From NCBI RefSeq assembly GCF_001612805.1, contig NZ_BDBD01000025.1:124001-188000 (forward strand): a stretch of 64,000 nucleotides of DNA, written 5' to 3'. The DNA is from Nocardia coubleae NBRC 108252. GTDB taxonomy: Bacteria; Actinomycetota; Actinomycetes; Mycobacteriales; Mycobacteriaceae. The translations under genes were made by a program, and so were the position numbers. This document shows, one piece after another, positions 55,386-63,813 of this stretch. The stretch's first letter is position 1. Every line of letters starts with the position of its first letter. Below the pieces are notes generated by a model, which did no database searches, had not been told where the DNA came from, and saw only the letters and a list, made by a program, of their open reading frames with translations.

Positions 55386-56729
55386 ATGGGCATCGACTGT
55401 TCGAGCGTTGTCACAGCACCCCGCGCCGAGGTGTTCCGCTGGTTCGAGCGACCCGGCGCGTTCACCCGATTGGCGCCGCCGTGGCAGCCGGTGCGGTTGC
55501 TCGCGGAATCCTCCGACCTGGCCCGTGGCGCCGCGGTTCTCAGTCTTCCCGGCGGCCTGCGCTGGATCGCCCGGCACGACCCCGCGGCCTACGATCCGCC
55601 CGCGTCTTTCGCCGACGAGGTCGCCGTCGACGGTCTTGCCTCAGCGCCCCTCGGCCGTCTGCTGCCGTGGCGACATACCCACGAGTTCGCCGAGGTCGAC
55701 CCCGAGCACACCGCGGTGATCGACCGCGTCGACACCCCGATTCCCACCCGCCTGCTCCAGCCGATGTTCGACTATCGCTATCGCCAGCTCGCCGGTGATC
55801 TCGCGGCTCACCAGCGTGCCGCCGCAACAGGCTTCGCCGCCCGGACCATCGCGGTGACCGGAGCGTCCGGGCTGGTCGGCACCGCCTTGTGCGCGTTCCT
55901 GTCCACGGGTGGGCACCGGGTGATCCGCCTGGTCCGCCGCCCGACCAACGACCCCGCCGAACGCCACTGGAACCCTGACGATCCCGCACCGGAGCTGCTG
56001 AAGGGCGTCGACGCCGTCGTCCACTTGGCGGGCGCCGGAATCGCTGGCCGCTTCACCGACGAACACCGCCACGCGATCGCCGACAGCCGCATCGGCCCCA
56101 CCCGCGCCCTCGCCGAAACCGCCGCCCGCTGCGGTGTCCCCACCTTCGTCTCCGCCTCCGCCATCGGCTATTACGGCTACGACCGCGGCGACGAGATCCT
56201 CACCGAGAACTCCACGCGCGGAGACGGTTTCCTCGCCGACGTGGTCGCTGCCTGGGAGGCGGCAACCGAACCCGCCGCACACGCGGGCGTCCGCGTGGTC
56301 CGCATCCGCACCGGCATCGTCCAATCCCCCGCAGGCGGCACCCTGCGCCTACTGCGCCCCCTCTTCACCGCCGGCCTCGGCGGCCGCATCGGCCCCGGAA
56401 CCCAGTGGCAGTCCTGGATCGGCATCGACGACCTCCTCGACATCTACCACCGCGCACTCTGGGACACCGCACTCGTCGGACCGGTCAACGCGGTCGCCCC
56501 GAACCCCGTCCGCAACACCGACTACACCCACACCCTGGCCAACGTCCTCCACCGCCCCGCCCTGCTCCCCGTCCCCTCCTTCGGCCCCGCCCTACTCCTC
56601 GGCCGCCAGGGCGCCCGCGAACTCGCCGAAGCCGGCCAACGAGTCACCCCCACCCGCCTCACCGCCTCCACCCACCCCTTCCGAACCCCTGACCTCGAAC
56701 AAACCCTCCGCCACCTCCTCGGCCGCTGA
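55386..56729 (+). CDS. SRPBCC-TIGR01777 fusion protein
   Basis: 447 residues. Residues 1-145 are an SRPBCC-like lipid-binding domain (FRWFERPGAFTRLAPPWQPV); from about 155 a TIGR01777 epimerase follows (AVTGASGLVGTALCAFL, SASAIGYYG). Second member of the epimerase family within 2 kb, separated from the first by the acetyltransferase. The fused ligand-binding domain suggests a lipid or polyketide-like substrate (inference). Confidence 0.87.
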   Translation: MGIDCSSVVTAPRAEVFRWFERPGAFTRLAPPWQPVRLLAESSDLARGAAVLSLPGGLRWIARHDPAAYDPPASFADEVAVDGLASAPLGRLLPWRHTHEFAEVDPEHTAVIDRVDTPIPTRLLQPMFDYRYRQLAGDLAAHQRAAATGFAARTIAVTGASGLVGTALCAFLSTGGHRVIRLVRRPTNDPAERHWNPDDPAPELLKGVDAVVHLAGAGIAGRFTDEHRHAIADSRIGPTRALAETAARCGVPTFVSASAIGYYGYDRGDEILTENSTRGDGFLADVVAAWEAATEPAAHAGVRVVRIRTGIVQSPAGGTLRLLRPLFTAGLGGRIGPGTQWQSWIGIDDLLDIYHRALWDTALVGPVNAVAPNPVRNTDYTHTLANVLHRPALLPVPSFGPALLLGRQGARELAEAGQRVTPTRLTASTHPFRTPDLEQTLRHLLGR

Positions 56730-56766
56730 CCCAGACCAGCCGTGCGGTCGCGCGGCTGCAGCGGGG

Positions 56767-56931
56767 ATGCCGCTGAGCGATTACGCGCGTCGGGAGCTGA
56801 TCGCGCTGGGGCGACGCAGCACGGTCGATGACGCGATGCTCGAATTTCGTGAAGCCATGGAATGGGACCCGGGTCTGGTCATCGACATGGAGGCAGTGGC
56901 CGCGTCCGTCCGTTATGCGCGGGGTCTGTAG
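56767..56931 (+). pseudogene. remnant of a type II antitoxin (VapB/FitA-like)
   Basis: A 54-codon open stretch, MPLSDYARRELIALGRR ... followed by a variable tail, resembles the middle and C terminus of VapB/FitA-type antitoxins (usual phrase AAAAGMSLSEYVRREL). In-frame codons just before the ATG read GRAAAAG, so homology runs upstream, but no N-terminal DNA-binding strand or good start exists, and no toxin gene follows. Best read as a decayed remnant. Confidence 0.6.
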
Positions 56932-56946
56932 ATAGCCGACCGGGCG

Positions 56947-57840
56947 TCACTGTCGTTGATTCGCAGCGGCTTCGGTGTCGGCGAGTCGAGAGGAGTCGGG
57001 GCCGAGCACGGCGACCGCTTCGGCCAGTCCGTCGACGCGCTGCACCTCGGTGGGCAGCAGCACCTCCTGCCAGCCCGGGCCGCCGACGAACACCTGCGCC
57101 CCGGCGGCCAGGCCGGCGACCACCGCTGAGGTCAACGCGGTGGATTCTCTGTGTGACCAGAGCAGGACCGAGGTCGGTCCGCTCGGCCGGGCCAGTGCGT
57201 CGGCGAGGGCGACGGTCGGCACATCCGCGCCGAGCATGCGCGCGCCTACGCCCTGCTCCGCCAAGGCGGCGCGCAGCACTTCGAGAGGGAGTGAATGGGT
57301 TTCGCCACCCGTGCAGGCCAGCAGGATGGTGTGGTCGGTGTGGGCGTGCGGGGTATGAGTGCGCTGCATGACCGATGTGATGCACCACGACAGCAGGTGT
57401 TCGACGTCGATACAGCCCTCGCCACTGCTCTGACGCGCCACGACATCGGCGAAGGCGGGTCTGCACAATCCGTCCCAGGTTTCCACGATGCCGACCGCGC
57501 GGACGTGTGCCTCGAGCAGTGCGATCACCCGGCCCGAGTCGAGAGCGAAGGCCGCATCGAGCAGCGGCAAGCGATCGCCGGGCAGCACGGCGATGCCGCG
57601 CACGGTGGCGGCGGCACCGGCCGGGCTCGCGCCGTCACGAATCAGCGCGAGCATGCGTTCGAGCGCGGCGATGTCGGCCTCGGTGTAGAGGCGGTGCTTG
57701 CCCGGGCGATCCTGTGCGGGACCGATGTCGTAGCGCCGGTTCCAGCTACGCAGAGTGGCAGTCGGAATCCCGAGCCGGTCCGCCACGGCGCGCACCGTGT
57801 AACCGGCCGCATCGGAGACAGGGGCTGAACCGGCGGACAT
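56947..57840 (-). CDS. MerR-family regulator with B12-binding domain (LitR/CarH-like)
   Basis: 297 residues from ATG 57840. Helix-turn-helix at about 10-75 (YTVRAVADRLGIPTATLRSW, RRYDIGP ... HRLYTEADI). C-terminal cobalamin-binding-like domain: ETHSLP matches the ExHxxG motif with His kept but Gly replaced by Pro, then SVL and, 26 residues on, GG. In CarH the His ligates adenosylcobalamin; the Trp of the light-sensing W-x9-EH motif is not in place here, although EH is (IDVEHLL). It is divergent from the lipocalin-photolyase pair, which it likely represses. Confidence 0.85.
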   Translation of the reverse strand: MSAGSAPVSDAAGYTVRAVADRLGIPTATLRSWNRRYDIGPAQDRPGKHRLYTEADIAALERMLALIRDGASPAGAAATVRGIAVLPGDRLPLLDAAFALDSGRVIALLEAHVRAVGIVETWDGLCRPAFADVVARQSSGEGCIDVEHLLSWCITSVMQRTHTPHAHTDHTILLACTGGETHSLPLEVLRAALAEQGVGARMLGADVPTVALADALARPSGPTSVLLWSHRESTALTSAVVAGLAAGAQVFVGGPGWQEVLLPTEVQRVDGLAEAVAVLGPDSSRLADTEAAANQRQ

Positions 57841-58027
57841 CGCTCCATTCTTGCCGATAACCCGATCATCCCGCCTTACCGACGTGCCTCGACGCCGTCC
57901 TGCGAACCGCTCGCTCACCGAACGCGCGCCCTCTTCACTGCCGGCAGATCTCTCCCACGCACCCAGAAGCGTCATCGCCGATACGGCCGAAGTCGTCCGA
58001 CCGCCGACGCACCCTCCCGCTCGATGA

Positions 58028-58044
58028 ATCATTTGTGCATCATT
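58028..58044. promoter_or_regulatory. direct repeat in the MerR / lipocalin intergenic region
   Basis: ATCATT occurs at 58028-58033 and 58039-58044, eleven bases apart, and overlaps the small palindrome ATGAATCAT (58024-58032). It lies about 45 bases before the lipocalin GTG and is a candidate MerR operator or promoter element. A possible -10 (TACGCT, 58051-58056) follows. Confidence 0.35.
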
Positions 58045-58085
58045 CCTTGGTACGCTATCGTTACCGACAATTTCGAGGAGCCCTT

Positions 58086-58682
58086 GTGCGTATCGCCCTA
58101 CCATCCGCGTTCCGCCGTTCGGCGGCGACCGCCCTCGTCGCCCTTGCGATCACCGCCTTGTCCTCGGCCACGGCAGCCGCGGCGCCCCCGGCTCCCGTTC
58201 CTTCCCTCGATCTGGACCGGTATCTCGGCGTCTGGCACCAGCTGGCCGCGGTACCCCAACCGTTCAACCTCGCATGCGCGCGCGACACCACCGCCACCTA
58301 CTCGCTCGACGAGCGAGGCGATGTCGCCGTGCACAACCGCTGCCACACCTGGTCGGGCGGCATCGACGAGATCCGTGGCACCGCCACCGTCACCGACCCC
58401 GCCACGAACGCCCAGCTGAACGTCTCCTTCCCCGGCATACCCGGTCAGGACGGAGAAACCGACTACATCGTCACCGCGCTCGGCCCGGAGTACTCGTGGG
58501 CGCTGATCACTTCGCCGAGCCGCCTGTCCGGTTTCGTCCTGTCCCGCACACCCACCCTCGACGCCGCCGCGTGGGACGACATCCACACCGCGATCGAAAC
58601 GGCAGGCCAGAACACCTGCCTGTACCTGACCACGCCGACCACCGGCGGGCGCACCGGCATCGCCCCGCTCTGCGCCCGATGA
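58086..58682 (+). CDS. secreted lipocalin (Blc-like)
   Basis: 198 residues from GTG 58086 (GAGGAG upstream at 58075-58080). The signal peptide ends near ATAAAAPPA. Lipocalin motif 1 is YLGVWHQLAAVPQPFN (GxW), followed by the strand TATYSLDERGDVAVHNRC; the C-terminal cysteine (NTCLYL) could pair with an upstream one. Bacterial lipocalins bind hydrophobic ligands such as fatty acids, retinoid-like molecules or haem. Overlaps the photolyase start by four bases, so the two are one unit. Confidence 0.87.
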   Translation: MRIALPSAFRRSAATALVALAITALSSATAAAAPPAPVPSLDLDRYLGVWHQLAAVPQPFNLACARDTTATYSLDERGDVAVHNRCHTWSGGIDEIRGTATVTDPATNAQLNVSFPGIPGQDGETDYIVTALGPEYSWALITSPSRLSGFVLSRTPTLDAAAWDDIHTAIETAGQNTCLYLTTPTTGGRTGIAPLCAR

Positions 58683-60049
58683 CCGTCTCGATCGCCCTGT
58701 TCACGCGCGACCTGCGCCTGGCCGACAACCCCGTCCTCGACGCCGCCCGCCGGTCCGCCGACACGGTCGTGCCGCTGTTCGTCGTCGACGACGAAATCGT
58801 GCCCGACCGCTGCCCACCCAACCGGGCGGCTTTCCTCGCGAGCGCCCTGACCGAACTCGACGCGGGTTTGCGTGACATAGGCGGGCGCCTCGTCGTGCGT
58901 CGTGGTCACGTCGCCACCGAGGTCGCGCGGGTGGTCGCGGAAACCGGGGCGCAGTCGGTACACGTCGCCCAGGACGTCAGCGCCTTCGCCACCCGACGTG
59001 AGAACGCCCTGCGCGCAGCACTGTCGACCGATGCTCCCCCACCGCGAGCCACGCGCGTGGTGACGACTGCCAGACGTCCGGACTGCACCGTTCACCCACA
59101 CTCGGCCGTGATCACCGCCGTCGACCCATCGGCCCTGGCACCAGCCACCGGCCGCGATTACTACGCCGTGTTCACCCCGTACTTCCGCCGCTGGGTAGAC
59201 ACCCATCGACGCCGTCCACTGGACAGCCTCCGCGCGCTCGCCGTACCCGACATCCCCAGTGCGGCAATACCTTCCGTCGCCGAGCTGTCGCCCGGGCAAC
59301 CCTCCCCGAACTGCCCGACCGGCGGCGAGATCACCGGCCGCGCACTCCTGAGCAAGTGGCTGACGGGCCCGATCGATGACTACGCCGACCGCAACGACGA
59401 CCTCGCCGCCGATGCCACCTCGCACCTGTCGCCGTACCTGCACTTCGGCTGCCTGTCCCCGGTCGAGGTCGTGCACCGCACGGACCTGTCCACCGACGGC
59501 GGTCATGCCTTCGCCCGCCAGCTCGCATGGCGCGACTTCCACCATCAGCTGCTCGCCGCCCGTCCCGACACCGCGTCCACCAGCCTGCGCCCCGGCCCGT
59601 TCCCGGTGCGCCGAGATCCCCAGGCCGTCGCCGCGTGGAAGGAGGGCCGCACCGGCTACCCGATCATCGATGCGGCGATGCGTCAGCTCGTCACCGACGG
59701 CTGGATGCCCGGCCGCGCACGCCTCATCACCGCGTCGTTCTTCACGAAGACCCTGCGCCTGGACTGGCGGATCGGCGCCGCCCATTTCCTGCACTGGCTC
59801 GTCGACGCCGATCTGGCCAACAACCAGCTCAACTGGCAGTGGGCCGCGGGCACCGGAACCGACACGCGCCCCAACCGCGTGCTCAATCCCCTCCGCCAGG
59901 CCGACCGTCACGACCCCGACGGCACCTACGTCCGCCGCCACCTCCCCGAACTCGCCCACCTGCCGGGCGGCGCCATCCACCGCCCGTGGCGCGCGGACCT
60001 GGCCGGCTCCGACTATCCCGCCCCGCTGGTCGACGTCGCGGGCATGTGA
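58679..60049 (+). CDS. phrB: deoxyribodipyrimidine photolyase
   Basis: 456 residues from ATG 58679 (ATGA overlap). The photolyase N-terminal antenna domain begins [23 protein letters not shown]-binding domain: [49 protein letters not shown]. It splits UV-induced pyrimidine dimers using blue light. The usual NNGGWQW is NNQLNWQW here, with the electron-path Trp retained. Pairing with a MerR-B12 regulator is known from Streptomyces light regulons. Confidence 0.92.
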   Translation: MTVSIALFTRDLRLADNPVLDAARRSADTVVPLFVVDDEIVPDRCPPNRAAFLASALTELDAGLRDIGGRLVVRRGHVATEVARVVAETGAQSVHVAQDVSAFATRRENALRAALSTDAPPPRATRVVTTARRPDCTVHPHSAVITAVDPSALAPATGRDYYAVFTPYFRRWVDTHRRRPLDSLRALAVPDIPSAAIPSVAELSPGQPSPNCPTGGEITGRALLSKWLTGPIDDYADRNDDLAADATSHLSPYLHFGCLSPVEVVHRTDLSTDGGHAFARQLAWRDFHHQLLAARPDTASTSLRPGPFPVRRDPQAVAAWKEGRTGYPIIDAAMRQLVTDGWMPGRARLITASFFTKTLRLDWRIGAAHFLHWLVDADLANNQLNWQWAAGTGTDTRPNRVLNPLRQADRHDPDGTYVRRHLPELAHLPGGAIHRPWRADLAGSDYPAPLVDVAGM

Positions 60050-60132
60050 CCCCGCGTCCTCGCGGCAACCGTGCGACACGGCGGCCCGACCATCCGTTGG
60101 CGTCGTCGGTCGCCGGGCGTAACGTCAGGATC

Positions 60133-60882
60133 GTGAACGACACGCGCCCCTCCGCGTCCGCCCGATTCGATACGACCCCGATCGTGGTCGAGGATCTCGG
60201 ACTCATCGACTACCACGCCGCCTGGGAGCTGCAACGGCAGATCGCCGACGAACGCGCCGCAGGCGAGGGCACCGACCGGCTGCTACTGCTGGAGCACCCG
60301 TCGGTCTACACCGCGGGCCGCCGCACCGAGGCCGACGATCTGCCCATCGACGGCAGCCCGGTGGTGCAGGTCGACCGTGGCGGCAAGATCACCTGGCACG
60401 GGCCGGGGCAGCTCGTCGGCTACCCGATCATCCGGCTGGCCGAACCGGTCGATGTGGTGCAGTACGTGCGTCGTCTCGAGGAAGCGCTGATCGACGTGAT
60501 CTCGGGTCTCGGCATCACCTGCGGACGGGTCGAGGGCCGGTCGGGAGTGTGGTTGCCCGCCACCGACTACTTCGCCGAACGCAAGATCGCCGCGATCGGG
60601 GTGCGCGTGCAACGCGGCGTCGCCCTACACGGCATCTCACTCAACTGCAACTCCGCCCTCGACGGTTTCCAGGCCATCGTGCCCTGCGGCATCAAGGACG
60701 CGGGTGTCACCACCCTGACCCGTGAGCTGGGTCGCGAGGTCACCGTCGCCGAGATCAAGCCGCTCGTCGCCACCGCGATCGTTGCCGCGCTCGACGGAGA
60801 AATTCCCGTCCGCCCGCATGACATCGATCGCACCACCGGCCCCGCGCCCGAGCGGGCCCCGAGCGTAGAGTCGGTGCAGTGA
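60133..60882 (+). CDS. lipB: lipoyl(octanoyl) transferase
   Basis: 249 residues from GTG 60133. Conserved [16 protein letters not shown], Lys in [12 protein letters not shown] and the acyl-thioester cysteine in AIVPCGI. It moves octanoate from acyl carrier protein to lipoyl domains. Its stop overlaps the lipA start as GTGA. Confidence 0.96.
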   Translation: MNDTRPSASARFDTTPIVVEDLGLIDYHAAWELQRQIADERAAGEGTDRLLLLEHPSVYTAGRRTEADDLPIDGSPVVQVDRGGKITWHGPGQLVGYPIIRLAEPVDVVQYVRRLEEALIDVISGLGITCGRVEGRSGVWLPATDYFAERKIAAIGVRVQRGVALHGISLNCNSALDGFQAIVPCGIKDAGVTTLTRELGREVTVAEIKPLVATAIVAALDGEIPVRPHDIDRTTGPAPERAPSVESVQ

Positions 60883-61901
60883 GCTCCGTAGACGCCTCTG
60901 CCCCCGCCGGACGCAAGCTGCTGCGCATCGAGGCGCGCAACGCGGAAACGCCGATCGAACGCAAACCCAAGTGGATTCGCACCCGCGCCACCATGGGCCC
61001 CGAGTACAGCGAGCTCAAGGGCCTGGTGAAACGCGAAGGCCTGCATACCGTCTGCGAGGAAGCGGGCTGCCCCAACATCTTCGAATGCTGGGAAGACCGT
61101 GAGGCCACCTTCCTCATCGGCGGCGAACAGTGCACCCGCCGCTGCGACTTCTGCCAGATCGACACCGGCAAGCCCGCCGCCCTCGACCGCGACGAACCCC
61201 GCCGCGTCGCCGAAAGCGTGCAGGCCATGGGTCTGCGCTACTCCACCATCACCGGTGTAGCCCGCGACGATCTCGACGACGGCGGCGCCTGGCTCTACGC
61301 CGAAACCGTGCGCGCCATCAAGGCCCTCAACCCCGGCACCGGTGTCGAGCTGCTCATCCCCGACTTCAACGCCGACCCCGACCAGCTCGCCGAGGTGTTC
61401 TCCACCCGCCCCGAGGTGCTCGCCCACAACCTGGAAACGGTGCCGCGCATCTTCAAGCGCATCCGCCCCGCGTTCCGCTACGAGCGTTCCCTCGCGGTGA
61501 TCACCGCGGCCCGCGAGGCAGGCCTGGTCACCAAGTCCAACCTCATCCTCGGCATGGGCGAAACCCCCGAAGAGGTCACCGAAGCGATGCGCGACCTGCA
61601 CGAAGCCGGCTGCGACATCCTCACCATCACCCAGTACCTTCGCCCGTCGCCGCGCCACCACCCCGTGGACCGTTGGGTGAAGCCCGAGGAATTCGTCGAA
61701 CACTCCAAGGTCGCCGAACAACTCGGCTTCGCAGGCGTCATGGCAGGCCCCCTCGTCCGCTCCTCCTACCGAGCCGGCCGCCTCTACGCCCAGGCCATGA
61801 CCCACCACGGCCGCGAAATCCCCGAAGCCATGGCCCACCTGGCCCAGGAAGGCACCGCCTCCCAGGAAGCCAGCTCGGTCCTGGCCCGCTACGGCAGCTG
61901 A
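60879..61901 (+). CDS. lipA: lipoyl synthase
   Basis: 340 residues from GTG 60879. Radical-SAM enzyme: the SAM cluster is Cys85-Cys89-Cys92 (CTRRCDFC), the auxiliary cluster Cys59, Cys64, Cys70 ([12 protein letters not shown]). It inserts two sulfurs into protein-bound octanoate, consuming its auxiliary cluster. Targets in this genome include the two-lipoyl E2 encoded upstream and the glycine cleavage H protein. Confidence 0.97.
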   Translation: MSSVDASAPAGRKLLRIEARNAETPIERKPKWIRTRATMGPEYSELKGLVKREGLHTVCEEAGCPNIFECWEDREATFLIGGEQCTRRCDFCQIDTGKPAALDRDEPRRVAESVQAMGLRYSTITGVARDDLDDGGAWLYAETVRAIKALNPGTGVELLIPDFNADPDQLAEVFSTRPEVLAHNLETVPRIFKRIRPAFRYERSLAVITAAREAGLVTKSNLILGMGETPEEVTEAMRDLHEAGCDILTITQYLRPSPRHHPVDRWVKPEEFVEHSKVAEQLGFAGVMAGPLVRSSYRAGRLYAQAMTHHGREIPEAMAHLAQEGTASQEASSVLARYGS

Positions 61902-61965
61902 CACCACGGCACGTCCCGTTAAGCTGGAATCAGCAGCCTGACCTTGCGTCCCCGGAGGAGACGAG

Positions 61966-62265
61966 ATGGCGATCGATTTCGAGGCACTCATGCCGCAGCT
62001 GCGGGCGCTGTGCGAGAAGTACGACGTTGTCGAGCTGTCGGTCTTCGGGTCTGTAGCCCGCGGATCCGACAGACCGGACAGCGACATCGACCTGCTCTAC
62101 TCCCTGAAGCCGGACACCGATATCGGGCTGGAATTCTTCGGATTCCAAGAAGAGCTGGAGAAGCTTCTCGGTCGAAGGGTCGATGTCGTTCCGAAGAAGT
62201 ACCTGCACTGGTTCATTCGTGATGCCGTCTTGGCTGAGGCGAAGGATCTGCATGTCGCGGCGTGA
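61966..62265 (+). CDS. mntA: MntA-type nucleotidyltransferase antitoxin
   Basis: 99 residues, ATG with GGAGGAGACGAG upstream. Minimal nucleotidyltransferase: GSVARG at 28-33 then DSDID with catalytic Asp40 and Asp42, and a third acid in VDVVPKK. MntA neutralises HepT by AMPylating its tyrosine. It overlaps the hepT start by 14 bases, the usual operon layout. Confidence 0.87.
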   Translation: MAIDFEALMPQLRALCEKYDVVELSVFGSVARGSDRPDSDIDLLYSLKPDTDIGLEFFGFQEELEKLLGRRVDVVPKKYLHWFIRDAVLAEAKDLHVAA

Positions 62266-62640
62266 AGATCTGTATCTTGCCGACATCGTCACTGCCCATT
62301 ACAGAATCGCTTCCTACCTCGAGGGCCTCGACTTCTCGGGTTTCCAGAAAGACGACCTCCGCCAAGACGGCGTGATCCGGCAGCTGTCGATTATCGGCGA
62401 AGCGGCCTCCTCATTGACGCAGGAGACCCGGGATGCACAACCGGAGATCCCTGGGAAGTTGGTGCGAGGCATGCGAAACATGCTGGTGCACCAGTATTTG
62501 ATGCCGATCTGATCATCGTCTTCAATGCCGCCACGAAAAGTGTGCCGGAGGTGGCCGCTCGCATTCTGGCGCTGTTGGCACAACGCGATCCCACCGAGGC
62601 CGCGCGCGTCCTTGCGCACAAACCCTCTTGGCTAGACTGA
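62252..62640 (+). pseudogene. hepT: HepT-like ribonuclease toxin gene, frameshifted
   Basis: From ATG 62252 the frame gives 86 residues and stops at 62512, right after the toxin motif R-x4-H-x-Y (Arg75, His80, Tyr82). Shifting one base at about 62497-62500 restores a normal HepT tail (DADLIIVFNAATKSVPEV ... up to a stop at 62638-62640), giving about 129 residues, the family's usual length. One base is missing in TATTTGATGCC, where homologues would read Tyr-Phe-Asp. Either a natural loss of the toxin tail or a sequencing error. Confidence 0.82.
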
Positions 62641-62667
62641 GCCTCCCCTAAGTTTCTGGAAGGACCC

Positions 62668-62979
62668 ATGTCGAAGTTCGAGAATGTCTCCGTCAGCAAG
62701 AAGGCCAATGTGTACTTCGACGGCAAATGTGTCAGCTACAGCCTCGAGCTGCCCGACGGCACCTCGAAGTCGGTGGGTGTCATCCAGCCGTCCAGCCTGA
62801 CCTTCACCACCAGCGCCCCGGAGATCATGGAACTGGTCGCGGGCGAGGCGAAGGTGACCCTGGCCGGCGACTCCACCCCGATCACCTACCGCGCGGGCGA
62901 GTCGTTCAAGATCCCCGGCGACAGCTCGTTCGACATCGAGGTCGTCGACACCATGCACTACATCTGCCACTACGGCTGA
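62668..62979 (+). CDS. ppnP: pyrimidine/purine nucleoside phosphorylase
   Basis: 103 residues. Small cupin of the PpnP (DUF1255/YaiE) family: VYFDGKCVSYSLELPDG, VGVIQPSSLTFTT, PEIMELVAGEAKVTL, GESFKIPGDSSFDIEV and a C-terminal YICHYG. E. coli PpnP splits several nucleosides with phosphate. Complete and independent of the toxin pair before it. Confidence 0.92.
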   Translation: MSKFENVSVSKKANVYFDGKCVSYSLELPDGTSKSVGVIQPSSLTFTTSAPEIMELVAGEAKVTLAGDSTPITYRAGESFKIPGDSSFDIEVVDTMHYICHYG

Positions 62980-62983
62980 TCCA

Positions 62984-63014
62984 CCGGGGTGCCGTCTCCA
63001 CGACGGCACCCCGG
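62984..63014. terminator. bidirectional terminator, ppnP / SDR
   Basis: CCGGGGTGCCGTC (62984-62996) pairs perfectly with GACGGCACCCCGG (63002-63014), 5-base loop, followed by CTTTC, between convergent stops at 62979 and 63023. Confidence 0.85.
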
Positions 63015-63022
63015 CTTTCAGG

Positions 63023-63751
63023 TCAGAAGCTCTTGTGCGGCACCCCGACGGTGAGTCCGCCGTCGACCACGAACTCCGCGCCTGTTGAATACGAGGACTC
63101 GTCGGAGGCCAGGAAGGCGACCAGCGCCGACACCTCGTCGGGCTGGGCCGCTCGAGCCAGCGGAATCTGCAGGAAGTCGGCCGGGATTCCCTCGGTCATC
63201 GGGGTGCTGATGAGGCCCGGATGCACTGAGTTGACGCGGATCCCCTGCGACGCCAGTTCCAGCGCCGCCGACTTGGTGAGCCCGCGGACAGCGAACTTCG
63301 TCGCCGTGTACCCGTGCAGCCCAGGGCTTCCCCGCATCCCCTCCACCGAGGAGATGTTGACGATCGACCCACCGCTGGTCATGGCGGGGACCGCCGCCTG
63401 CATCCCGAGGAAGGTGCCGGTGAGGTTGATGTCGATGATGCGCTGCCATTCCTCGAGCGCGAAGTCGACGAGCAGGTTGCCGTTGACGATCCCGGCGTTG
63501 TTCACCAGCACATGCAGCCCGCCGAACTCCTCGACCGCCGTGCGCACCACCGCCTGCCACTGCTCGGGCTCGCGGACATCGAGGTGCTGGTATCGCACAC
63601 CGAGTTCGCTTGCGAGAGCGGCACCTTCGTCGTCGAGCACGTCGCCGATCACCACCGACGCGCCTTCGTCGACGAATCGGCGCGCGTGCGCGGCACCCAT
63701 GCCCCGCGCACCGCCGCTGATCACCGCGACCTTGCCTGTCAACCGTCCCAT
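63023..63751 (-). CDS. short-chain dehydrogenase (FabG3/hydroxysteroid dehydrogenase-like)
   Basis: 242 residues. NAD(P) loop SGGARGMGAAH, NNAG, catalytic Ser in NISSVEG and Y-x3-K in GYTATKFAVRGLTK. Wording across the protein (HLDV, EWQRIIDINLTGTFLG, ASDESSYSTGAEFVVDGG) is very close to mycobacterial FabG3 (Rv2002), a 20-beta-hydroxysteroid dehydrogenase, so a steroid or related alcohol is the likely substrate. Confidence 0.9.
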   Translation of the reverse strand: MGRLTGKVAVISGGARGMGAAHARRFVDEGASVVIGDVLDDEGAALASELGVRYQHLDVREPEQWQAVVRTAVEEFGGLHVLVNNAGIVNGNLLVDFALEEWQRIIDINLTGTFLGMQAAVPAMTSGGSIVNISSVEGMRGSPGLHGYTATKFAVRGLTKSAALELASQGIRVNSVHPGLISTPMTEGIPADFLQIPLARAAQPDEVSALVAFLASDESSYSTGAEFVVDGGLTVGVPHKSF

Positions 63752-63813
63752 GCCACGAATCCTTCTGCCGGCCCCTGCCGTTTACACCGTACGAGCGCAG
63801 GGGCGATTCGGGG

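Noticed and set aside
61966-62640. Defence island around the MntA/HepT pair
   Set aside because: The neighbours are lipA and ppnP, both housekeeping; no restriction, CBASS or other defence genes are visible on either side within the window.
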